Assembly (NCBI GenBank): GCA_005281725.1
Contig: SSBO01000012.1
Span: 7,762,182-7,826,181, forward strand
Direction of reading: 5' to 3'
DNA from: Wuchereria bancrofti
Lineage: Eukaryota; Nematoda; Chromadorea; Rhabditida; Onchocercidae
Length of the DNA stretch: 64,000 nucleotides
Position numbers and translations under genes: made by a program. The notes beneath the pieces are model-generated. The model was given only the letters and a program-made list of their open reading frames with translations. It was not told the origin of the DNA and did no database searches. Position 1 is the stretch's first letter. Each line of letters begins with the position of its first letter. Of the stretch, positions 43,201 to 53,864 are shown in pieces.

Positions 43201-44631
43201 GAGTGAATTGCATTCATAGTTGACTGTAACGCTTACTTCCTCAATTTCATTCCTGCTAAAGTAATTTTGGAAAAAATTCATGAATTTTAATACTATTCCA
43301 AGAAACGCATCGATCTAGGATTACGACTTTAGTTAACGTAAATTTCTGAGCTTTGAGTCAAAAAATCACCAGACAAATCAAAGTACAGATCTTCCATCAA
43401 ATACTTTAATATTTAATTTAAATATTTTTTATTCTAAATATTTTAAATTAAGTACTATTTTGGTCACAATTTTTCTGGATCTAAAGCAAAGCTACTACGT
43501 AATTTTTTTGAGATCAATTCGGTTTGTTGAACAAAAGCTTAAATTTCAAAACTACTCCTCTAAAGAAGTTGAGATTTTCGGGATTATAAAAAGTCTTAAA
43601 ATATATTGGTGAAAGTAAAAGAATGAGTATAAGACATGTTCAAGATTCATGATAATCTTTGGTGATGTTAAGTGACGTTGCAGTCTTATTACATTATTCA
43701 TTGTTAGGAATGAAATTTAACGAAAATTCTTATCTTTCTCCACTATTTCCTTTCAGCATTCTTTTTTAATGACTATGATATCCTTCTATCAATTTTTTTT
43801 TTCTTTTCGCAAATAAAACCTTAAAACAATCGTTAGCAGTTCGTCCTTCTTACCAGTGTTTATTATTTTAGCATTCATTACTCAATCAGCATTCACAGGT
43901 TTAAAGATTTCGCAAAATAATACTACTAGGTTAATTCATATTGGAAAACACATAAATCAAACATAGAAAAAAGGAATGCCAATTTTATTCAGTTTGATAT
44001 TTCATAAAAGAGTAACATCCCGAACGAATTTTTGAAATTTCGTCCAACAATTATTTCAAGAAGTGGAAATTGATTGAAATATTAATTCTTGAAATGACTA
44101 GTTAACTTCTAATTTTTGTTTTTGAATAAAGTGCAAAATGTTTTTTTTATCAGTTCTTGGTTAACGGATAAATGAAGTGTTTGAGATCCTCCTAGCTTCA
44201 GGAACATTGAACTTTTCCATTACAGCTCTTAGTCTTAGTGTTAGCGACTTTCATTGCATCTTTCATTTAACAAGTGCTAAGGTAAGAGGAGGTAGCTATT
44301 TTGGTTCAAAACACTCCCCATGATTTCTATGCTCTGAAATAAAAACTTTTCGAGAAACAGATCATACATGCATAGAACTTGTGGACGGGAAGACAGGAAA
44401 GAATGATTTGTCGATTCCATCCATCAGTTCAACCAACACAAATTGAATGGGTTAAGAAATGATAGCAAAAAGCACAGAGAGCATATATAGAGTAGCAACA
44501 AAAGTTTTCGCGTTTCATGAAGAAATAAGTTAAAAGTTGACGGGCAGGATAATAAGTGGTAGGCAAAATTGCTCAATAACGCCGAGAAAGTGGAGTCCCT
44601 ACGATCAAATCTTACTGCTGATATCGAAACA
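37296..44631. other. Long AT-rich intergenic region
   Basis: 7.3 kb without a recognised gene. The stretch at about 37.8-38.1 kb is less AT-rich and, lying upstream of the minus-strand glutaredoxin gene, may be its promoter. Elsewhere there are only AT-driven frames, such as 40450-40656 (-), which begins with TTG. Several AATCAATAAA-type repeats occur around 42205-42272. A strong donor-like AAG|GTAAGA at 44280 may belong to an upstream non-coding exon of the next gene. Confidence 0.45.
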
Positions 44632-45643
44632 ATGGGCGATTACAGTTATGGTTTGTCCCGGGCGCAATCTACTACACTCCTTCACTCACATCGTCCCAGA
44701 ATACTAGTAATTCCTTCCTTCTTTCCTTTTTTTTTGTTTTTTAGTAATTATTGACTTTTACAATAAGGAAATATTTGAAGTACCATTTATTTTTACAGAT
44801 GGAATTAACTTAAAAATGCTTCTTCCAGAAAATTTTCGGTTCCTTGCATTTTGGTGTATTGAAAAAGGTGAGATAACTACTGAAATTAATTGGTTTACAA
44901 TTTACAGGTAACTCGAGCAAAATCAGTACCGGATCTTGTGAATTATGTAAGAAAAAGCAGCAAATACAAGCCTCAATGGGGCTATACATTCTGGCCTGAC
45001 TATGATTTGGTAGGATCAAAAATTTCGAATGTAATTAAATCTGACTGAACAAATTCATTTACCACTAAAAATGTTTCAGTATGATGACTTTTGGCGTGAT
45101 CGTTACAGTAGATTCAGACCACTTTACAGAAGTTCACACTATCTACGGCGTTATTATCATCCGGATATAATGCCAAATCCGCATTATTGGAGTGGACCGT
45201 ATACCACATGGGCAAAACGCAGAGGATTTTGGTAATTTTAATTTCAAATTATTTTAATTATTAAATATTGAAGGTAATGGAGTACTCATTCGTTTGTACT
45301 TCCTGTCATATCTCATTACAGAAGGATTCTAAAGAACTGGATTTATTTCAATATAATGAAAACTATGAAATGTTTTTGCAAATTTGGAAATTCATAGATA
45401 AAAAAAAATGTGATGAGAGAAGTGTCCTTGCCATCTAATGCCATTTTCCAGAATTGTGGCAGAGAGGTAATACAACTACACATGTTTACTTTTTTTGAAA
45501 TGTTCAGGTACGATTACAACTCACCACTCTACTACCGAAGATACTTCACTTACTATGACGACTATCCACGCTATATTTATACTCCGTTTCGCACCAGAAA
45601 CTATGCACCAGAAATTACTACACTCTACGGTCACTACTACTGA
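44632..45643 (+). CDS. Tyrosine/arginine-rich small protein (unidentified, probably nematode-specific)
   Basis: Four exons (44632-44706, 44908-45009, 45080-45231, 45508-45643) join with consistent phases to 154 residues. It begins MGDYSYGLSRAQSTTLLHSH; the middle has TRAKSVPDLVNYVRKSS and WGYTFWPDYD. The last two exons are dominated by Tyr, Arg, Pro and Trp (RYSRFRPLYRSSHYLRRYY, YYRRYFTYYDDYPRYIY) and end GHYY. There is no signal peptide and no membrane segment. Tyr/Arg density suggests a structural or cross-linked protein, or a cytoskeleton-associated one, but that is inference; I do not recognise a family. The frame stays open and coding-like upstream of this ATG to 44563, so an additional 5' exon part (AEKVESLRSNLTADIE) may be translated. 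Confidence 0.75.
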
Positions 45644-48278
45644 AAAGCGAAGCTCATTTCTCAATAAACGTGTGATACAATTAATCAGTGCCTATCGAAA
45701 ACAGTTTTCCGTCCATTTTCACAAGAAAGAAATTTTTTAATCACCAACCTGTTGCATCTGAACATATACTTTACTTCATTTAGTGCCTATGCTTCATACG
45801 TAACCTCGAATACGTGGTTCACTCTACTAAACTCATGTGATACATTAAACTGTTTCCCTTAGTATGTATCAAATAACAAGTTTACCTCACGTTAGATTCA
45901 ATAGTTTGGTGTTATACAATATTTACTTCTCGATTCTATCACCATACTTTTTCGACCATTACAAAATTCAGATTAAAATAAACACCAAACTTTATTGCTC
46001 TACTGATTCTTTTGTCGGTCACAAACAAACTTCATAAGAACAAAGCCACAAATGGAGCAAATCTTACGAAACAGCGAACCAAGATATATTTATTATAAAA
46101 TGGTAACTGTAATAAAGAACTAATAAAAGAAGGAACAATAATATCACAGACAATACATAATATAAATAGTAAGCTAATATACAAAAACAAGGAAAATATA
46201 ATGTCTAGCTTACTGAGGTCACTTATCGCTATCGAAGCTATATTTGAATGTAACTACATCCGGGTAAAGCTAGCAATGCTTATCAATAATTCTGAAAATT
46301 CGCCAGTCTCGAAAAATGCAAAGATGATAGGGAAATGGGCAAAGGACCGCTCTCATTCTAAACTGAAAAGCACTGCTGACCATATGGCACAGACATCATA
46401 AAGCTGCACACCATAGAGAACAATGAAGAGATGAAAATGATAAGGGATTATACTTAATAAATACAACATATGGAAGGAATTCGAAATGGCCTTAATCACT
46501 GATAAGTTGTTCATACTAAATGCAAAATCAAGATAATGGAGGCAAAAATAATAAATTCCTAAAAACTTCAACAAAAAGTCTGCCACAATAATGTCACTGA
46601 GAACAAACGGAAACCATCATGACAAATTAAAAAGGATGACATTATTTATGCAAGAATGTTACATACCTAACAGGTATGTACAAATATGTGTTAGCGACTG
46701 GAATTACTCGAGGAACCTCATCATTAAAAAACCTTTCTTAAATGCCTGCTTACAAAAAATGAATACTTTACCTGATTCAATGGAAAAGAATACGTATTCT
46801 TCTTTTGGCAACAGAATCACTGGTCATATTTTGACTTAGATCAAGAAAAGTGAGTTAAAAGCTGCAAGCACAGAGATAACTTCAAAATACGAATTTTACA
46901 GAGAAAATATAAACAGTTACGCACTGATATCTAAAAGGGCCAAAAGAAACATAGACGAATACATGATTAATGGAACCTACTATCAAAACAATACTTCCTT
47001 CAGTATTTAAGATTATATTAACAAATATCGCATTAATTAGTATATATCCACCGGTCTCATGAAAATGTTTGAAAAACTCAGAAGAAAAATAAAATGTGAT
47101 TTAGTGCATATGAATAAGATGAAAACAACGTATTTTAAGAAAGGAAATAATGCTCAGAAGCTTGAAATGCAGTCAAATAAGGCTGCATAAACATTCATAT
47201 TCACCACCAATCTCTGTCCATCAAAAAGTTAGAAAAATGCATCCAACAAACAATGCAAAACTCAAATATAATAGCAGTAAAATACAGCATAAACAATTTA
47301 AAAATAATTTGACGTTAAAACAAATTTTGTTATTCTGAAATGCATAAAAATGAGCATGTGTAGAATAAAGAGAAACAAATACCAAAAGTAAAAGCAAGCG
47401 ACAATCTCTCGCATTTACAAGAATCGCACAAATATAAACAGCAATATCTTGTTCAAGATGCTTGCATAAATGACTCTATCTGGCACGTAGACAGTTCATG
47501 AGCACTGTTAGAGAGCTATGCTCTTGATTAGGAGAATCTTAGAAATAAATTTAAAGCTTCATTTAAAACCAATACCCGCTGTTTTGTTAACTTCAAACAA
47601 TACTTAAAAGAAAAAAGATGATGTAACAAATATATCAAAAGAACCATAAGAATCGCAACTCAAATATAATAACTGTAAAATCAATTGTACTAAAAACTAC
47701 AGAAAAGAATTAGTGATGATAAATTAGTAAGCTGTGCAGTAGAAAAAAAATGCATTTGAAAACAATATGTCATGTAAATGCGCAGAAATTCAAAAGAAAC
47801 ATAACAGGAAATAATCAATATATTCATAATAACTTCGACTTTTCATTATAATTGGAACGAGCTCTTGCAAAATGAATAAACGTAAAAAGTTGGACCCAAT
47901 CATTATCGTTGCCAATGCATTTAATAGAATGCAAAGAATTTTTAAATAAGCTCAGAAGACTGATAACCGTGCGCAGTGTGCTCCTATACAATTTTTAAAA
48001 AACTATATTTTTAAAGAACTAGAATTATTGTAAAAATAGTGCTGAAGATACCTAATCAATTCTGAGACTCTCGTCTAAGATCCAAACGAGGAGACTGCCA
48101 GTCCAAAACATCTTATTTATGCTCCAAGTAATAGGCCCTGTATAATACTTAGCTTGATGTGCTGTAAAGCAATGAAGCAAATTATTATAAAATCAAAAAT
48201 AAATAAATGAAAGCACACTGTACCCGCATCTGGAAATAAAAAAGATTTCGATTGCTAGCTGGCCGACATCTAGCTAAG
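45644..48278. other. Intergenic, A-rich on the + strand
   Basis: 2.6 kb between two convergent genes, with no recognised gene. From about 46.0 kb to the hexosaminidase gene, the + strand is markedly A-rich and T-poor, unlike the left half of the window. That matches the pattern inside the minus-strand hexosaminidase introns and suggests minus-strand transcription or a different origin. Frames at 46201-46401, 46591-46839 and 47150-47338 are not convincing. Confidence 0.4.
45663..45668 (+). terminator. Poly(A) signal of the tyrosine-rich gene
   Basis: A canonical AATAAA lies 20 bases after the TGA stop. Very short 3' UTRs of this kind are common in nematodes. Confidence 0.5.
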
Positions 48279-51200
48279 TTAAAATTCTTGGACAGCGAAA
48301 GGTCGTCTCGGGAAGATTCGCAGCTCCGAAAGCTTATCAATTCGTTGTGACAGTTCTTCTAGACGTTTCAATGTTGGCTTTACATACACGTAAACGAATT
48401 CAGCTACCGTATCATTGTAGAAAACAGTTTGCATTTCAGCCCTAAAAAAAAGTCTGCCATTAAATGCTCTAATGAGTTCACTTTATCATTAGAAAACAAA
48501 AATTTGCAAAACGTCAAATCAACTTATCTGATATTCTGCTCGCAAACTTCCATCTCACGAAGGAACGACTTAACCTTATACAACACTTGATCAAGATACC
48601 AGGCTTGTGTGTATAAATGTTTTTCATTGAATCTTGCAATCCACCCACGAACCTTAAAACAATATCTGACTTCACATTAGGCTTAGTTTTAAAAACTGAA
48701 ACGAACCTGATAATCATTGAAAACTTGTTCTTCAACGGAATTAATTGTCGAATGTAATGTCTGCACAGCGTGGAAAACGTGTACACCTATAAAATATTGT
48801 AAATGAGTTTTATTCATAATACATATGTACACTGCTTGCGGTGCGTTGATCTGCATTTTTCCCTATCCATAAATCCAAATTTCTTGGAATTTCTAAATCT
48901 AAATTTAGGAAACATAATTTGAAAAATTCCTTCAAACAATATTTAAAAAACTAAAGAAAGACCGATACCAGGAAAACTGCACTGCGGTATGAATGGAGAT
49001 GAATTTTTGTCGAAATATAATACCGAAGAGCACTTCAACGACTGTGAGACTGACCGCATCACTAAATTTCAAATTTGATTAACTTTTTGACAGCATGAAA
49101 ATGACGTCAGTGCTTTGCGAGTATGGAGAGCATAAACACATGCGGATCATAAGAGAGGATCATGTTTTATCAAAGTGGAAAGTTATAGAAGTTGTTAAAT
49201 TTCCAAAAGAAAAAAAGTTTAAAGGATATGCTTCTATCTGTAAATCATCGAAAGAGATGCAAGCATTTTCTACCTAAAATTTTCCATGAAAGTAAACCAG
49301 AATTCTTACCTTCAGAACCGTACTGGCCATTTTTTAAGACAGCCATGTTTACGGCAGCAGAAAGAAGACCAACTGGTATAACTTCGCATATGATGGCAAA
49401 ATGGTCAAACCTGAAAGTGGTTAAATATTTAGAAACAGAAAATTCATTTTACACAACTTAGGAAAAACAAATGTAAGATATTATCATGAATGAATCCTCC
49501 ATTCATGAAGTGAGCGAAATACTTATCATCGCTTTTGCTAGTAAAGTTACCTATTCGACTAGTTCATTACAAAAAAAAAACGTAACAATTACCAGTACAA
49601 TACGTAACTATAAAAAGTTTTAGATATGCAATTTTTCACAAAAAAGTGCAATAATAATCGTAATTCTTGCATTCTTTTATAAGAACGGGGAACCCTAAGG
49701 ACAAGGCAAAGCTCTACAACGTTTCAAAACATAACTATTATTAACTGCGCTGCAGTAAATGTTTCCATAATAGTATAATGTATGTAATCGAGAAAGCTTA
49801 ACCTTTGCCAACCGGTCACAATGATGCCTCGAAACTGCTTGAATTTGGAATGATGTTCATTCATCTGTTTTAACCAACTTATATGGTTATTCAAGTAATG
49901 TTGAACATTAGAAGCATACTGATCTGGGCCATCGGCACCTAAAATGGGAATAAATAACTTGCAAAAAAAAGAAAAAGAAAAAAAAAAAACCGTAGAGCAA
50001 AGAAGAAACATAATTACAAGACACTGCACTTTCCAAAACTCAACTTTGTAAGCAGAAGCTCCCCAGACGTATGAAAACATTGAAGATAATCTCTGCCAAA
50101 AATCAGGCAACAACTGGTCATCCAAATTTTCCATATAATTCCATACTACTGGCTCGACCAAATTACTCAAACTAAAAGTAATGAGACTGATAAAACAAAT
50201 AGTTAAAAATTATGACGTCGAATATTTCTAAGAAATTTGGAACACAAACTATATTCATATTTAAGTGAACAATGTGCATATTTCACGGGGAAAAAACATA
50301 GCGATTGGTAAAATACTCAGCACTATCACCACTGAAAACTGAAAATACAAACTCATGTGAAGCCACTAACATATCAACAAACCTATCAATAAACCAAATG
50401 AAAAATATATACCCATGCTTCAAAACATTTTGTGCTTGTAAATTTACTAGCATATCGTGCCAAATCAATACATTCACTTTTTTGTTTGGAACTTGAGCCT
50501 AAAATTAATTAAATTATAGATTTGCAAGTACAAGGAAAAAGCAGCTTCCTGAAGGAGGCAATTCGTCGGGTACTTTCTCTTCTCTGATACACTGAAAATT
50601 AAATTCGAGAATACCAATAAGAGAGTAAAATTTCAAAAAAATATTTGACAGAAAAAAATTAGCTCCAAACCTTAACAACAAAAGAACACAAACCTTAACA
50701 AACTTTGCTATTTTCGCGATGTGCCTAAGAAGTAAGAATTCGGTGTCAACATTGTTGTTTACCATGTAACTTCTGTCCTTCTCACACCGTCCGATCTAAC
50801 ATAAAGTAACAGTAGTGAATTACGTCGAATATTTTTATAACGCCATCATCTTTTACCACAAACTATCAAAAAAATTAAGCGCCGAATGCAAGTGTTTATA
50901 AAAATGTTGTGCTGAAACTCACAACTACATGTTCACATTGTTTCAACTGTGAAAAAGATATAAACAATCTAAATTGTAGCGAAACAAACCTGAAAAACCT
51001 CATCTGCTCCAATGTGGAAATATTTCATGGCAAAATCCTTGTGTAAATTTAATATTTGTCTCAGCGCTTCCTGAACCAAATCAACTGCTCCTTCATCCGT
51101 CAAACAAATGACCTGAATGTAGTTACAGAAATGCCACTAAAATACCAATCGTAATAAACAAAGACATAAATATGCCTCGGAATTATATACAATTAGACAA

Positions 51201-52678
51201 TTAGAACTTCCTTAATAAAATACAAAAATTCCAACAAACAGAAGCTGTAAGCCATACCTGTGGATATCGTTCCTCTTCGCGATATTTGGAGAAGTTAGGG
51301 TATTTCAAAATGTATTCCAGATGACCCACTGTTTGCACAAGAGGTATAATGTCCAAATTATGTGTCTGAATTACACGGAGAAAACGACGCAATTCATCCA
51401 AAGTATATGCATTACCAGCTTTTACCCCGCTTAGTTTACCTTCAAAATTCATGAATTAATGATAACGAAGTTTTCTGAATACAGTGGATGCCCTCAAGAA
51501 AACGGGAGGTATCCATCTTATTACAGTACTGCTGCGACCATTGTTAAGATAATAACTAAATAAATGAACGAAGAATCAAATTCAACAAAATTTATTGGTA
51601 TGATAAAAAAAACGAAAAATTTTCACAGCACAATGTCAAAAAAATTGAACAGAAAAAAAGCAAAGGAACATATCTACCTGTAAATGGAAACATGTCTTCA
51701 TATTCGATCATTATTCCTGTTGCTCCAATCTGTTTAATAAATGGAACAAGCTTCAATAAATAGCCCATTTTTGGTGCTGCGCCTTTCAAATCCAAATGAA
51801 AAATGCGATTTGCTGTAAAATGTATATTTCTCTGCAACAAGCATAATAAAACCCATACAAGTAAAATTAATTCAAAATAACAAGAAAAATCAAATACATA
51901 ATAATGTCCTTTTTTCATTAATTTAAAGGAAGAAACTTTTAGAACTTACGTGCAATAAAGTAATTTTGCGAAGATGATGGTCTATGTAATACTTTTTGGA
52001 AACCATGATCCCCATCAACGACAATTCCTTCCATATTTTCTAGGCTGTCTCTCTGAATTACAAATTCGATGGCGTAAGAGACAATGATAACGTCAGTTTC
52101 TTCTACACTTTTCCGTGAATTTGAAGAAAATGGCTAAAATTGATTAGCTGAACTTTTGAGATATTGTCAACTTCCTGCCAAACTTACGAAGTGTAGAAGA
52201 AACTGGCGGGAATAAAAGAAACTGAAATCAGGTGTTCAGCTGAAGTTCATTACCTTTACTCCATTAACTTTCACTCCTGACTGGGCTTTATGTGACACAT
52301 TACGCTGCATTCGTGACCCATTCTAAAACCAATTTCTTTGCAATTTTTTCAAAAAAATTTAAAATAAAATAACGTCCTTGTAATAAATCAAGCTTGCTTA
52401 ATATATATATATTTTGACATCCTCAGCTATCTTCCATGCTATTCTCTTGAAACACTTCCAACCACAATTCTTATGCCTATTTTGCCTAACCATTTAATGC
52501 GTTGAATATTCTGACATCTTATGAGGTCACGCAGTGAAAAGACCGTTAACTGAATAATTCAGGGTATCATTCGAGAGAGAAAGCTTGCCTGATAGTCCAT
52601 AATGAGGACTGTGGCCGTGTAAATCACCGTTAACAGCGATATCGATAACGCAAATCGCCGAACTGATCTTCGCAACAT
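48279..52678 (-). CDS. HEXD: Hexosaminidase D-like glycoside hydrolase (GH20), type II membrane-anchored
   Basis: Fourteen minus-strand exons: 52678-52589, 52322-52254, 52052-51950, 51812-51678, 51439-51258, 51112-50990, 50795-50694, 50498-50413, 50165-50045, 49957-49803, 49410-49310, 48786-48707, 48652-48528, 48441-48279; 544 residues. The N-terminus is a basic patch plus one hydrophobic segment (RRFALSISLLTVIYTATVLI), a signal anchor. The catalytic barrel shows HLDLKGAAPK, IEYEDMFPF, LDIIPLVQTVGHLEYILKYP, the GH20 catalytic pair in FHIGADEV (Asp230-Glu231), VLIWHDML, LVEPVVWNY and IIVTGWQR, in the order found in human hexosaminidase D. These enzymes remove terminal beta-GalNAc/GlcNAc; nematodes have several (the hex-2 to hex-5 group). 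Three junctions are irregular: a GC donor after exon 1 (CAG|GCAAGC), an apparent AT donor after the exon ending at 48528 (CAG|ATAAGT), and an ambiguous boundary between the exons at 50045 and 49957. Confidence 0.9.
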
Positions 52679-52782
52679 TTCCTGAAATAATATTCCAAAA
52701 CCCACAGGAAGAGAACACTAATCAAACACATCAGCAGACAATACCACCTCAAAGAATCTACTGCAGACGAACAATACACAAC

Positions 52783-52943
52783 CTGTCCAGCCAATTCTCC
52801 TCTTTTGACAGCAAAAGAAGCATGGAATTTTTCACGGGCCGCAAGACTCAACGTGCAACCGGGCGTGAATTGAGTGAATTTCAACTCGAATGAGGGGATG
52901 CATGTTAAATCGGAACAAATCCGGTTTAATTGAGAGGTGCTTG
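52783..52943 (-). other. Possible additional 5' exon of the hexosaminidase gene
   Basis: An open, protein-like frame lies just upstream of the hexosaminidase start on the same strand, ending at a CAG|GTTGTG donor in phase 0. It includes IPSFELKFTQFTPGC, SLAAREKFHASFAVKRGELAG. The next acceptor, TTTCAG at 52682-52687, would place the hexosaminidase ATG in frame behind it. No initiating ATG is visible in this frame, so it is either part of a longer upstream coding region, an unrelated exon, or chance. Confidence 0.3.
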
Positions 52944-53864
52944 ACCTCCAGGACTACTTTTTTTTTTCTTTTAAATAACATGAAGATTGTTGAACGTGGA
53001 CTTCATGCAAGTCATTCATCTTGTTGAATCCAAAAAGAAATCTGAATCTTTGTAGGCCTGTAGGAAGTTGTTCATCACAATGTTTTCAATCATAAACCAA
53101 TGCTTATTTCCATCTTTCATCAAATGATGATGCTTTTATGGAACAAACTTTCACTCTTTGTAACTGTTCTAATAAAACTGTTCGCTTTAAATTATTTTGT
53201 GCCAAATTCCATTCAGTGTTGGAAACCATTTGTACTCAACACTAATCCAAGTTGATATAAAGTTCATTTAATTGGCTTATAAAATTTTATTGAATTTATT
53301 ACGAACCCACTTCATAGTTCTTTTTATAGTATATCATCATAAATTTCAATAAATAATTTGCTAGATTATTGTCGTATTTTAAATGTTGAATGTTAATTGT
53401 TTAAAAAAATACAAACCTAAGCATTTATAAATATCACATAGAATGTTGCATAAACAAGCAGTTTTTCATGTGACAATACTCCAAGGGACTTTTGTATGTA
53501 TGCAAGACAGTAATTCTATACGAGAATGAAATTTGAGAAAAACTGATCAATTTGCTAGGAAATGGGGAGTTATTCAATGAACATCTTCCTAATAGAATCC
53601 AAAATTTCACTCCTTTTTTCTCCCACTACATAATTTTTTAAGCGACCAAAATTTCAGATTTTGCTACAGGATCTAGAAAAGTTCTACGATTAAATTAGAT
53701 TAAAGCGGAATTCGCTACAGAAGTTACAGTGATTACAAAAGTCACAATGATAACGATAACAAATCATCTGGTCATTGGTAGCTGAAAAGTTACTCACACA
53801 TTTCTTCACTGTCAGCAAATGTCCTGAAGCTTTAGAAATAAGAATATATGACATCAGTATTCCA
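52944..53864. other. Intergenic between the SLC13 and hexosaminidase genes (same strand)
   Basis: About 0.9 kb with no recognised gene. It holds the SLC13 3' UTR and the hexosaminidase promoter, or an outron if the two minus-strand genes are co-transcribed. Confidence 0.45.

Noticed and set aside
50514..50593. Minus-strand frame CIREEKVPDELPPSGSC inside the hexosaminidase gene
   Set aside because: The flanking exons (ending 50694 and starting 50498) join directly in phase 0 as in the family, so this piece is intronic.
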